DNA of 64,000 bases, taken from Bugulina stolonifera (lineage: Eukaryota > Bryozoa > Gymnolaemata > Cheilostomatida > Bugulidae). The translations under genes were made by a program, and so were the position numbers. The stretch spans positions 6,014,001 through 6,078,000 of the forward strand of contig OW285187.1 of NCBI GenBank assembly GCA_935421135.1, given 5' to 3'. The notes beneath the pieces are model-generated. The model did no database searches. It saw only the letters and a program-made list of their open reading frames with translations, and was not told where the DNA came from. Of this stretch, positions 48,201-53,414 are shown piece by piece (the stretch's first letter is position 1; each line of letters opens with the position of its first letter).

Positions 48201-50770
48201 ATTTCAAATATCGCTGTAACGTGTGGTAAGTCTGTGCCTAAATTGTTCATACTCATGCATCAATCTACGTGTTGGCTAATCCATTAATTCAGGAGTTGGG
48301 AAAGAACATAGTAAAATGACTTTGACATATTGGGTAATTAATATGGTCATTCGCTCTTTCTCCAATAGCAACCAAATCATTTAAGCTTTTTATTCCATGA
48401 TTTAAATTTTTTTTCAATTTTTGAATTTAAGTAATCTGTTCATTTTTATTTTCCTTACCTGACGAGCTGGAGTTTATTTGGGCCTCACATTTATATTTAT
48501 ATGCTTCTATGTCCATAGTTCATATGCACACACATTTAAGCTTATCAAGGGACTACATACTGTGTGAAGAGATGACTAAAATACATAATATATTATGCTG
48601 TTCATTATAGTACCTGTGTGAATGGCTTATTCGAGTGTACCGATGAAATATGTGACAAAGATTGTGAAATAAGTCCATACAAACCTGGAAACTGCTCTGT
48701 GAACTGTGGATTAGGAGTCCTGATCGAAAAAGCTGAAATTCTGGTATATCCTGAATATGATGGCAAAGCTTGCCCTGTATTGGAACGCGAAGGAGATGAG
48801 TGCTATGCAGGAGACTGTCGTAAGTGAACACCCTATGATTGCTTGGTTATAGTTTACTAAACGCTTGTGGCATAGATTACTTCGGTGAATTTGTAATTGG
48901 CGAGTAAATATGTAAATATTTTGAAGTGGATATATATTTCAAGCTGATGAAGGTCTATTCTACATGTACATACCATTACTCCAAAAATGGCATGTCCAAA
49001 CCAAATAACCTTTCAGATTTTGAGAGAGTCTTTACATTCAACATCAGTTGATTAATATTTAGTCATTCTATGATGCAAAATCAAAACGTTATTATTCAAT
49101 GTAGAGAACACTTTGTTTCTGGAAGTATATTTGAGAATGCTTAGTAGAGCGACATTTTTGTTCAGTATGAATGAATGGAAATCTTGCCTGTGACAGTGTA
49201 CACAGAAATTAACATGTTCGAAAATTAGTTAACATAATTTGTTCAAGTTCAATATAACAGAATTTAACTTATCATAACTATGATTACATTGCAGCATGTG
49301 GAAAGAATGAGATCTACACCAATACCACAGAATGTGAATACAAATGTGAGGAACTGAATGGGAAGCCACTGAGAACCCAGCACTGCGTTGAAAAAACGAA
49401 TGAATGCTATTGTAAACCAGGAAAGTTTAGGAACGCGTCTGGAATTTGTGTGTCACGTAAGAAATGTGGATGCATCACACCAGAAGGAATTAAAGAGGTC
49501 TGCATTAAATGCAAAATATTTTGTCACAAACTGGTATAGTGTATATACAACATGTATATAGTGTATTCACTAATTTCATTTATAAGGGGATACTTGTTGG
49601 GGAAAAGTGAATCACTTGGTTTTTTATCCATCCAGGTTGGAGATCAATGGCCATCGTCTACTAAGGAATGTGAAACATGTGAATGTCAACTAGGCAAGAA
49701 TGAGCCTTTCTGCACTTCCAATTGTAAGGAAATTCCAGAGGTCGATGAGTTCCACGTTTTGAAATATATACCTGGTGAATGTTGCCCAATTGTTGTTCCT
49801 CGCAATGGTTAGTATAGTTTTACATGCAGTATTTATAGCATTAAACATAACATGTCCGTGTATGTTTCAGTGTTCATTTGATGATTCCTAGCACGGACGT
49901 TTGAAAAAATTAAATCTTGAATGTTACATTTTTCAACATCCATTCTTCTGTCGTCGGAACTGATCTACTTGAACTTGATTATTGCTCTACATATCTCATT
50001 TTTAGCCTTGCCCCTAACAAAAATATGACAAAAGTTTTGACTGTGTAATCTACTAATCTTTTCTTATTAGAGTCAACCTGTCAATTAAAGAGGAGCATGA
50101 AAAAATTATCTGACAACAAAGGGTGCAGTTCAAGAGATGCAGTTGAAGTGACATGGTGTAGTGGTCACTGTGGTGAATCGGCGTATACAACTGCTCTTGT
50201 CGCTTCAGAACAGCAAGTCTACAGTAACAGTACATGTAAATGTTGCTCGGGAGTAGCGGGTAAGTGGCAAAGGTTGCTTTTATTATTCCATTTCAATAGT
50301 ATTTTAACTTGATAGCGGTTTTAAAATGATTTTTTAAATGGATATAAATTTATTACTATTATAACTTTTGGCAAAGAAATGTATTTTACAGTGGAAGACC
50401 AATGTTGCTCTTTCTTCTAATTATTATTGCTCATTCCATCTCTCTGCTTATGAAGTTCACTGGTTTCCAGAAAAAAAATTTAAAACGCCCACTATTTCTG
50501 TTTTAAAATGACTCGTTATGTCACTTTTAATAGCGATACCACAACTGACTGTTTGCCGCTACCGCCAAAAAGATCCAACACCAAAGAGCGAGTTCCCTTG
50601 CCTTTTCTACTCTTAAACACATTTCACATTCGAAAATAGCATTAATATAATATTAATATTATTAAATTATTGTTGTAGAAACCAAAACGGTAGTTGCGGA
50701 CTGCCAGGACATTAGCAAGGTTATGTACTACCAGCACTATACAAGTTGCCGCTGTAATACATGTGGATAG
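155..50770 (+). CDS. Giant SCO-spondin-like secreted glycoprotein, 5' partial, multi-exon
   Basis: Spliced gene; 103 exons joined here have GT-AG borders and compatible phases, giving about 6,168 residues up to TAG at 50768-50770. Order seen: 4 LDLa modules, 25 discoidin-like domains with Thr-rich linkers, then TSP1, TIL and VWC-like modules, and a C-terminal cystine knot. Most module borders are phase 1, typical of shuffled extracellular domains. Known SCO-spondins combine LDLa, F5/8C, TSP1, TIL and a terminal knot, so the family call rests on architecture. Inference: a secreted, disulfide-rich, heavily O-glycosylated matrix or mucus polymer, with the knot serving dimerisation. The start codon, signal peptide and any N-terminal VWD domains lie outside the window. 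Alternatives are a mucin-like or hemicentin-like lineage-specific protein. Exon joins are by eye; rare alternative donors are noted in single entries. Confidence 0.85.
655..783 (+). CDS. Exon: LDL-receptor class A module 2
   Basis: Phase 1-1 exon with donor gtgagt. It has six cysteines, and the calcium-binding segment reads CDGHDDCGNGLDEVGC. The spacing between the first cysteines (CIPGREMACV) is wide but acceptable for LDLa. The upstream intron (278-654) holds only AT-rich sequence with short repeats of the type ctgtaacgaaac. Confidence 0.85.
930..1046 (+). CDS. Exon: LDL-receptor class A module 3
   Basis: Phase 1-1 exon with donor gtaagt. The segment CDGKDDCQDNSDEANC is a canonical LDLa calcium site (D-x-x-x-D-x-x-D-E). 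The N-terminal half is unusual, with two closely spaced extra cysteines (CTCSGN and CDLCKC), giving eight in all. Confidence 0.85.
1059..1238 (+). repeat. Intronic 30-bp minisatellite, about six copies
   Basis: Six head-to-tail units of 30 bp lie in the intron after LDLa module 3, each like ggctgtaagagttatcctct followed by cattgtggta or cgttgcagta. Alternate copies resemble each other more than neighbours do (gttgcagtaa versus attgtggtag), so a 60-bp dimer step is likely. The array begins about 12 bases after the donor site. Confidence 0.9.
1571..1690 (+). CDS. Exon: LDL-receptor class A module 4 and start of Thr linker
   Basis: Phase 1-1 exon. LDLa cysteines end in CDGVKDCSKGEDELC, with an acidic pair in place of the strict SDE motif. 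It is followed by TTTTP, the start of the first mucin-like linker. This is the last LDLa module before the discoidin-like block. Confidence 0.85.
1903..2658 (+). CDS. Discoidin-like domain D1 (exons 1903-2039, 2164-2385, 2490-2658)
   Basis: The three exons set the pattern used by every later copy. Exon A carries a Thr-rich linker then CEPVSGMNEYSFIPDNYIQ (phase 1 to 0). Exon B carries a loop-rich segment with PWKG and the strand KVWLGETRDADTYVESV (phase 0-0). Exon C begins NPVANKEYLM, contains strands like RLIVILRK, and closes with KACFEAV and a new Thr tail (phase 0 to 1). The only two cysteines sit at the domain ends, as in F5/8C domains, where they form a disulfide. The opening C-x4-GM-x5-IP-x2-x-I also matches the discoidin start. 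The fold call is by pattern and remains provisional. Confidence 0.75.
3073..4185 (+). CDS. Discoidin-like domain D2, exons A (3073-3227) and B (3790-4011)
   Basis: Very close to D1: exon A again ends in GMNEYSFIPDNYIQ and exon B differs by only a few residues, such as LLRPSSLSP for LLRPSSPSP and an L for K near FSFLLKDD. D1 and D2 therefore arose by a later duplication separate from the big array. Intron A-B is 562 bp here versus 124 bp in D1. Exon C of this domain is fused to the next domain (see 4186-4704). The rest of the interval, 4012-4185, is intron. Confidence 0.75.
4186..4704 (+). CDS. Fused exon: C part of D2, Thr linker and A+B parts of D3
   Basis: One 519-nt exon replaces what are three exons elsewhere. 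It begins NPEANKEYLI and closes D2 with RACFEAV. It then runs through a Thr-rich linker into CTTVDGMTSSLYIPTNWIK and on to the end of the B-equivalent segment (EDQPIS, donor gtaagt). The phase-1 linker intron and the A/B intron are both absent. D3 is the most diverged of the upstream copies, but keeps the C-x4-GM start and the FVFVESITL strand. Confidence 0.75.
4705..5702 (+). other. Intron, 998 bp, no feature seen
   Basis: AT-rich sequence without a credible exon, domain codons or repeat family. It ends in the acceptor tgtgttttag at 5702. The long antisense frames in it have no recognisable composition. Confidence 0.6.
5703..5817 (+). CDS. Exon: C part of discoidin-like domain D3
   Basis: Phase 0 to 1 exon encoding VKSYDVSAEISELKVRLLP and the closing VEGCF, which aligns with KACF of the other copies. 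It ends with KQ and donor gtaatg, with no long Thr tail. This is the last diverged copy before the homogeneous array. Confidence 0.7.
5818..6550 (+). other. Intron containing the decayed 5' edge of the tandem array
   Basis: From about 6300 (cattctcttgaac) the intron starts to resemble the 533-bp inter-unit intron of the array. It becomes nearly identical from about 6363 (agctttatgt) to the acceptor tttcctttag at 6550. Before 6300 I see no similarity to the array. The partial match marks where the amplified segment joins unique DNA. Confidence 0.7.
6551..10732 (+). CDS. Array units 1-3 (types a, b, c)
   Basis: Exons: 6551-6675, 6819-7046, 7195-7411; 7945-8069, 8213-8440, 8589-8805; 9339-9463, 9607-9834, 9983-10199. 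Type is read from the bases after the first Cys codon: a has gaagcc, b gaggcc, c gaagtc (Ala to Val). Unit 3 also has KTITPTRIP in the linker, DDKTY in place of DDETY, and KKDTT/CFEAV in place of RKDTT/CFKAV. This three-unit block is the prototype of the higher-order repeat. Confidence 0.85.
10733..14914 (+). CDS. Array units 4-6 (a, b, c), near-perfect copy of units 1-3
   Basis: Exons A start at 10733, 12127 and 13521, B at 11001, 12395 and 13789, C at 11377, 12771 and 14165. Every diagnostic base of units 1-3 recurs in the same order, including DDKTY and KTITPTRIP in the third unit. One visible difference is ctactgg here against ctacagg in unit 3 at the start of exon B. This points to a very recent 4,182-bp duplication. 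Confidence 0.85.
14915..21884 (+). CDS. Array units 7-11 (a, b, b, b, c)
   Basis: Exon A starts are 14915, 16309, 17703, 19097 and 20491; B and C follow 268 and 644 bases after each. Units 8, 9 and 10 are all b type, so the middle member of the a-b-c order has been expanded by two copies. Unit 7 is a mosaic: an a-type start with a c-like exon C (KKDTT, CFEAV), but a b-like following intron. Unit 11 keeps DDKTY like units 3 and 6. Confidence 0.85.
21885..26066 (+). CDS. Array units 12-14 (a, b, c)
   Basis: Exon A starts are 21885, 23279 and 24673. Unit 13 has RKDTAQEE (Thr to Ala) in exon C, a marker shared only with units 15 and 17. Unit 14 is c type by its Val codon, but has DDETY rather than DDKTY, and AQTEG in place of AHTEG in the linker. 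These are exchanges of small tracts between unit types. Confidence 0.85.
26067..31642 (+). CDS. Array units 15-18 (b, a, b, c)
   Basis: Exon A starts are 26067, 27461, 28855 and 30249. Unit 15 is an extra b copy outside the trimer order. Units 15 and 17 share RKDTAQEE. Unit 16 has the private codon gaagct at the type-defining site, which is still Ala. Unit 18 has Gly-type sequence (acaggttta) at the start of the following intron where others have acgcgttta or acgccttta. Confidence 0.85.
31643..34430 (+). CDS. Array units 19-20 (a, c): trimer lacking its b member
   Basis: Exon A starts are 31643 and 33037. The b member is missing, consistent with deletion of one unit by unequal exchange. The intron after exon C of unit 19 switches from c-like to b-like sequence within a short stretch, a visible mosaic. 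Unit 20 has a private TTTAGPEA (Thr to Pro) in the Thr-rich linker. Confidence 0.85.
34431..35263 (+). CDS. Array unit 21, diverged terminal copy fused into D25
   Basis: Exons are 34431-34555, 34699-34926 and 35074-35263. The conserved GM after the first Cys has become AM (acagcaatg). A one-base deletion lies in the B-C intron near 34975 (ctaaagatcc for ctaacggctcc). Exon C departs from the array after KACFEAV, has a shortened linker with TGIHTTSLP, and then encodes CIVRD, the first residues of domain D25, before a phase-1 donor. Edge copies escape homogenisation, which fits this pattern. Confidence 0.8.
35264..36394 (+). other. Intron, 1,131 bp, no array homology
   Basis: Unique sequence between the CIVRD codons and the next exon. 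It contains several open frames without recognisable domains and a pyrimidine-rich last 100 bases leading to the acceptor tgttctag at 36394. I see no transposon ends in it. Confidence 0.6.
36395..37131 (+). CDS. Discoidin-like domain D25 (exons 36395-36618 and 36957-37131)
   Basis: The first exon completes the A part (VMRGDTIPLADIQP) and continues straight into the B part, so the A/B intron is missing. It ends IAP with donor gtgagt (phase 0). The second exon holds the strand HLEIWPV and the closing FACLEE, followed by a Thr-rich tail (MTTTARFTTEQTT), and leaves in phase 1. It keeps the Cys-to-Cys frame of the family but few other residues. Confidence 0.7.
37353..37533 (+). CDS. Exon: linker and first half of VWC-like module 1
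   Basis: Phase 1 to 2 exon. It starts EFCIVSVG, passes through an acidic, Thr/Ser-rich linker with repeated DND and GD motifs, and ends KCEK plus the first two bases of a Cys codon (tg). The split codon is completed by T at 37692. It joins the discoidin block to the TSP1 block. Confidence 0.65.
37692..37888 (+). CDS. Exon: VWC-like half and TSP1 module 1
   Basis: It opens with CHCEGTTLNC, a VWC-type C-x-C ending, then runs directly into a TSP1 module with the Trp ladder SWTEWGEYNDCSKPCGGG. Six TSP1 cysteines end at DNC. The donor reads a-gtaggc. The following 730-bp intron is AT-rich with nothing recognised. Confidence 0.8.
38619..38774 (+). CDS. Exon: TSP1 module 2
   Basis: Phase 1-1 exon with the full signature CNWGQWGNWTSCSKTCDGG and six cysteines ending NVNPC. 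WxxW is the C-mannosylation motif of TSP1 domains, and CSKTC is the usual O-fucosylation context. Confidence 0.85.
38948..39188 (+). CDS. Exon: TIL module 1 and start of VWC-like module 2
   Basis: It starts NCTAGMEYKTCANNCPYKC, the cysteine-rich trypsin-inhibitor-like pattern of SCO-spondin and VWF-type proteins. It continues GCQPGCACPDG and CVTACPC. It ends CEI followed by tg of a split Cys codon (phase 2). As in VWF-type proteins the module is structural, and inhibitor activity should not be assumed. Confidence 0.85.
39684..39736 (+). CDS. Small exon: rest of VWC-like module 2
   Basis: A 53-nt exon, phase 2 to 1. With the split Cys it reads CECTASGMECSPIKTGCS. It links TIL 1 to TSP1 module 3. 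The acceptor cttgcag and donor gtaagg are both good. The following 300-bp intron is featureless. Confidence 0.7.
40038..40477 (+). CDS. TSP1 module 3 (exons 40038-40116 and 40319-40477) and start of VWC-like module 3
   Basis: The TSP1 is split by a phase-2 intron after QRYR, unlike the other single-exon TSP1 modules. The first exon carries TNWSNYGVCSKSCGEG. The second has CYGPFIENKTCNVEEC and then CIHEGVTYYDGNIIEDKKC, a VWC-like start, ending in the split Cys codon tg. Confidence 0.75.
40967..41016 (+). CDS. Small exon: rest of VWC-like module 3
   Basis: A 50-nt exon, phase 2 to 1, reading (C)ICDKGKVQCRKKTEAI after completion of the split codon. The acceptor ttatttatag and donor gtaaga fit. 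Being so short it is the least certain exon of this block, but phases match on both sides. Introns on either side (40478-40966 and 41017-41414) show no other feature. Confidence 0.65.
41415..41591 (+). CDS. Exon: TSP1 module 4
   Basis: Phase 1-1 exon with KWSPWSGFGPCTATCGETG and two closely spaced extra-loop cysteines (CSSPTPTC). It ends NITCP. It is a typical group 1 TSP1 module. Confidence 0.85.
41851..42018 (+). CDS. Exon: TSP1 module 5
   Basis: Phase 1-1 exon of 168 nt with WCDWKASNCSKTCGGGSYTR, then CNCPPPSGGGKTCPG and an ending NLNSCP. Only one Trp of the ladder pair is in WxxW spacing. It shares its 168-nt length with four other TSP1 exons of this gene (43063, 45155 and 46550 among them). 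Confidence 0.85.
42266..42928 (-). mobile_element. Solo LTR, copy 1 (minus orientation), with 4-bp target duplication
   Basis: Ends are TGTAATGG on the left and CCATCACA on the right, near-perfect inverted termini of TG..CA type. The direct repeat gtat flanks it at 42262-42265 and 42929-42932. Read on the minus strand it has a TATA box (complement of 42585-42592), then AATAAA (complement of 42534-42539), the usual U3-R-U5 order. It matches the element at 46835-47620 in reverse complement over most of its length. No gag-pol is present between the ends, so it is a solo LTR. The 663-bp length, against 786 bp in copy 2, shows an internal deletion in its U3 side. Confidence 0.8.
43063..43230 (+). 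CDS. Exon: TSP1 module 6
   Basis: Phase 1-1, 168 nt, with CKVSKWSKWTDCSVTCGAG, six cysteines and the ending ELEKC. It follows the intron carrying the solo LTR, which lies 130 bases before the acceptor and leaves it intact. Confidence 0.85.
43298..43455 (+). mobile_element. MITE-like inverted-repeat element in intron
   Basis: The left arm attgtgagagttgcgtcact... and the right arm ...ggcgtaactctcacaat are imperfect inverted repeats reaching about 50 bp, ending inward at ttgggcccat and atgggcccaa. The whole is about 158 bp. TCAA occurs just outside on both sides (43292-43295 and 43455-43458), a possible target duplication. No coding capacity. Superfamily not assigned. Confidence 0.65.
43562..44321 (+). 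CDS. TIL module 2 (exons 43562-43695 and 44182-44321)
   Basis: The first exon carries TCNETLGLRHYCKKTCPHTC and CTLGCHCEE and stops in phase 0. The second resumes GKVLNDEGVCVTPAECGC and then enters the VWC-like part, ending KCHK plus tg of a split Cys codon with donor gtgcgt. This phase-0 intron recurs at the same place in TIL module 4. The 486-bp intron between holds nothing recognised. Confidence 0.8.
44448..44509 (+). CDS. Small exon: rest of VWC-like module 4
   Basis: A 62-nt exon, phase 2 to 1, reading (C)ECPLATTDGHAICTYNSSCV after the split Cys. It ends in gtg-g with donor gtaagt. Good polypyrimidine acceptor (ggatttttacag). Confidence 0.7.
44741..44944 (+). CDS. Exon: diverged TSP1-like module 7
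   Basis: Phase 1-1 exon with a clear Trp ladder (GEWSIWGEWSDCPECYKG), but the usual CSxTCG is replaced by CPEC. The middle has an extra Cys-rich insertion (CKCVWIG and CSCAEG). It ends PIERCP. At 204 nt it is longer than the others. The fucosylation site is lost. Confidence 0.7.
45155..45322 (+). CDS. Exon: TSP1 module 8
   Basis: Phase 1-1, 168 nt: CELTPWSEWSDCSVTCGSG, then RIRDVSTPAVDGGDPC and an ending LDLCN. The donor reads a-gtgcgt. It is the closest to a textbook TSP1 in this gene. Confidence 0.85.
45551..45927 (+). CDS. TIL module 3 (exons 45551-45709 and 45810-45927)
   Basis: The first exon has TCEIEGMEKAKCAKSCPRTC and CEPTCVCAND, ending phase 1 with donor gttagt. The second has GKCVEAVDCKC and runs into the VWC-like start, ending ECNT plus split tg. 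Its internal intron is phase 1, whereas TIL 2 and TIL 4 have phase 0 at the equivalent position, a shift of one codon part. Confidence 0.8.
46168..46376 (+). CDS. Exon: VWC-like half and TSP1 module 9
   Basis: It starts in phase 2 and completes the split Cys as CTCKEGKAHCSNKQC, then goes without intron into EHWSPWTPYSDCNVTCGEG and ends QLDPCT. It has the same layout as exons 37692-37888 and 48611-48819. Confidence 0.8.
46550..46717 (+). CDS. Exon: TSP1 module 10
   Basis: Phase 1-1, 168 nt: CEWSNWGNWSDCTKTCSTG, RTRSTDPAVGGEEC and an ending TQPCTP. The Trp ladder has three Trp at regular spacing. The solo LTR copy 2 begins 118 bases downstream in the following intron. Confidence 0.85.
46835..47620 (+). 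mobile_element. Solo LTR, copy 2 (plus orientation), 786 bp, with 4-bp target duplication
   Basis: It begins TGTAATGG and ends CCATTACA, perfect 8-bp inverted termini. The direct repeat atat flanks it at 46831-46834 and 47621-47624. TATA box TATATAAA is at 47294-47301 and the poly(A) signal AATAAA at 47347-47352, in LTR order. It is an inverted homologue of 42266-42928. The GC-rich segment around 47190-47280 contains repeated cgtcgg and gtcgtc motifs. No internal coding region remains. Confidence 0.82.
47751..48225 (+). CDS. TIL module 4 (exons 47751-47878 and 48071-48225)
   Basis: The first exon has ECEHGQVKNGCANECNTTC and CEEGCKCKDGE, ending phase 0. The second opens LLEDGKCVPIEKCHCYWDP and continues into a VWC-like part (ETGEDFKYRCNV), closing with split tg. 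Phase-0 intron position matches TIL module 2. Confidence 0.8.
48611..48819 (+). CDS. Exon: VWC-like half and degenerate TSP1-like module 11
   Basis: It completes the split Cys as CTCVNGLFECTDEIC and then encodes CEISPYKPGNCSVNCGLG, CPVLEREGDEC and GDC. The TSP1 cysteine frame and CSxxCG survive, but all ladder Trp are lost (ISPY in place of WSxW). C-mannosylation would not occur here. 209 nt, exactly the size of exon 46168-46376. Confidence 0.7.
49295..49497 (+). CDS. Exon: TIL module 5
   Basis: Phase 1 to 0 exon with CGKNEIYTNTTECEYKCEEL, CYCKPGKFRNAS and CVSRKKCGCITPEG. The donor is gag-gtctgc, which is weak. Reading on 36 bases to ctg-gtatag would also be in frame. I prefer the first because IKE joined to VGDQW gives the usual TIL-to-VWC junction. 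Confidence 0.75.
49636..49807 (+). CDS. Exon: VWC module 7
   Basis: Phase 0 to 1 exon: VGDQWPSSTKECETCECQLG, FCTSNC and GECCPIVV. The paired CxxCxC and CC motifs define a complete VWC-type module, here in one exon, unlike the six split ones upstream. The donor is gttagt. Confidence 0.8.
50071..50770 (+). CDS. C-terminal cystine knot (exons 50071-50259 and 50679-50770)
   Basis: The first exon encodes STCQLKRSMKKL, WCSGHCGESA and CKCCSG. The second encodes VADCQDISKVMYYQHYTSC and ends RCNTCG then TAG at 50768. Cysteine order (C, WCxGxC, CxCC, C, CxCxxC) is that of the CTCK domain of SCO-spondin, mucins and VWF, where it mediates covalent dimerisation. The 419-bp intron between is AT-rich. Confidence 0.88.
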
Positions 50771-51482
50771 GCAGTTCTGCACAGTGCTCTCTGCTATTTT
50801 ATCATGTTGCTAGCCTTTTTCCAGTACAGTCAAGACTTAAAGCAATAATAGTATTATAACAACTCCTACTGAAATATTTTTGAATGATATACATGCATTT
50901 CTAAATGATTTAATAGACCAATATCTACTGTTCTCTTTGGCCTATAGCAATATTACATTGTACTTGCCAATATCCTGATTTACAAATTTGAATCTTTTAA
51001 AGATTAATAGTCAATATCTGTTCTGAAAAAAGGCTAAAGGGCATATTCTAGAAGTACCATACATTGCTGTATTAGAATACATATTTATATAATTATTATA
51101 TATTTTTGAAAAGGTATTCCAATTGAGTTACGTTGTTGTACTGATGCTGGGCGCAAAAGATGTCAATGACTGTGAAAGGGTATTTAGCATTATTATGATA
51201 TCTTATATTTTCAATATATGTATGATGTTAGAAAGTAGCATTGAAAGTAGAAATATTTTATCACTGCATATAGCCAGCGTAGGGCAGAGTACATTATGAT
51301 ACATAAATATAGTAGAACTAGCCTATTGTGAATACTAGAAATGTGACACAGCATGGAATATGAAAGTACCTTTAACACCTGGACCTGTGATCGTAAATGC
51401 ATCTTGAAGATTGATATTCATAAACTGTGGCTAGTGACTATGTTTTGTTGATTTTAGTCTGTGCATCTGTCATATTTTCCCC

Positions 51483-51488
51483 AATAAA
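51483..51488 (+). terminator. Candidate poly(A) signal of the giant gene
   Basis: AATAAA about 713 bases after the TAG at 50770. It is the first perfect hexamer I noticed downstream; no transcript evidence, and nearer variant signals are possible. Confidence 0.35.
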
Positions 51489-51769
51489 ACGCATGAAAAA
51501 CCAATCATTGGAAGACCCGGTTATACATGTAAATAGAAGAGTTATATTGGTCATATACGTACATGTATATACATGTACGCTATAAAACAAATAATATAAA
51601 GATACATGTAATTACACATACATGTACATTGTGTATCTTACCCTATCATCAATCCTTTTACTTCAATTCTATCGCTAACACTGGAGCGTTGTAAAATTTA
51701 ATGAAGGCTGCAGCCAATATGTGATATAGTGGCTTATATACATGTATATATAATTATTAATATATAATT

Positions 51770-52043
51770 ATACTCAATCTGCATACAGTGTATTGTTTCA
51801 GTGTTTGACACCTCATCAGTGCAGCTCAGAGATATACCTAGGAGCACACATTGGCAATACTGTATATTTACAGCAAAACATGTGAAATACACTGAACCAG
51901 AGTTCTCAAGCTGCCAGAGACGGCGAGAAGTGCACAAGGCTAGCAGTTCAGTGTATCTCCCTGGTAGAGTGCTCAAGAAATTAGTATTGTACCAATTTAG
52001 GGCGTAATACTCAATCTGCATACAGTGTACTGTTTCCGTGTTT
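51770..52043. repeat. Direct repeats of 37 bp, 237 bp apart
   Basis: The string atactcaatctgcatacagt begins at 51770 and again at 52007, and similarity extends for about 37 bp (gtattgtttcagtgttt versus gtactgtttccgtgttt). Between them, atacactgaac near 51889 and gttcagtgtat near 51946 form an 11-bp inverted pair. This could be a non-autonomous element with terminal direct repeats, or a local duplication. Confidence 0.6.
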
Positions 52044-53381
52044 CATAACTTGTTATATAATATACTAAATACCAGTAAGGACTAATAAGTGAAACCTCAT
52101 GCATACAAAAGATAATAGTGCTCTCAATCATTTACAAACGAGATGTTGTTTGTATAACTGTTGAGCATTATTATTGCCAAATTTTATAAATCTACATGCT
52201 CATGTCATCCGCAATTGAATTAAATCATGTGCTCACACTAAATTCAAAGCATTCTGTCTCAAAGTAACTTTCTTGTACCACAACAGCCAAAAGGAAATGT
52301 TTTATTTTCTGCTCATGCATGGTTTTGCCATAATTCTGTAAACTTCATCTTCCTTTCAATACTTCTAGTCTAAAGCATCTATATTATATTCTGATTGAGA
52401 TCGGACTTCAGTGGAGGTGCTTATTGTCACACTAGAGTACCTAAGAAGCTAAGGAGTGCACTCCATTTTTTTATAAAAATCTATGCATGGTCATGGATCA
52501 ATGTTAATTTAACTTCAATTGTTTTGCATTAAGCAAGAGTAACGCTGAACCTGTCACCAACTTAATCATAAGATAATCATTATAATAAGGGATAGGCAGC
52601 ATATGGTTAATAGGTTGAACAATTCGTGGACAGTGGTCTTCCTGAATTCAGTATTAAATGGTCTGCATTGAGTGAACAGGTCTGCCTCGCCTGTCTATGA
52701 GGAGGCTGTGGTTATGAACCACTCTATACAACTTGTACGTACTCCTTGATTGGGTTCAGTCAAACTCTGCTGCTAATCATACCGCAATACTAATTGTAAT
52801 TCATATCATTACATTATCATAAATCACTCAATCAGGATTGATAGGGTAATGACTATAATACAGTACAATATTTAATGTTAATGATCATATATGTATTAAA
52901 TATAACATATTATTAATAATGAAATTATTTATATTTAATTTTATTATAAATATTATTGCAAGAATAATAATTATAATAAATGAAAATGACAATTACTACA
53001 GCGAACCATAGACATAGACTATAGAGTGAACCAGAGCTGTTGACTGACTCTGGAGTGAACAGCACAAAATAAATAATAATTATAATAGCAAGAAAAAACA
53101 CACCAATTTGGACCAATAGCGTTGTAGGCTTATTAGCAACGTTATTACTTATTTGTTACCATTCTTTTAACATAAAATTGATAATTAATCAATGATTAGT
53201 TGTTAATTAATGATATGATCAATGGTGAAATGCATAACAGTTACAGTCACAGAACTGAGCTACATGCTTAGTTCGGTAAAATTTTCATTATCTTATCTTA
53301 TGAGCGATTGATAGATCCTGCTGTCTCTCTAACCAAGAAGCATTCGATTCTTTGCTTTAACTCATTGATCAGTGCTGTTAT

Positions 53382-53414
53382 CAATGATAATATACACCGG
53401 TGTTATTATCATTG
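53382..53414. repeat. 33-bp near-perfect palindrome
   Basis: The arms caatgataata and tattatcattg are exact inverse complements and flank the palindromic core acaccggtgt, with a single extra or unpaired base (t at 53393). It lies in the intergenic region about 1.75 kb before RSU1. Confidence 0.8.
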
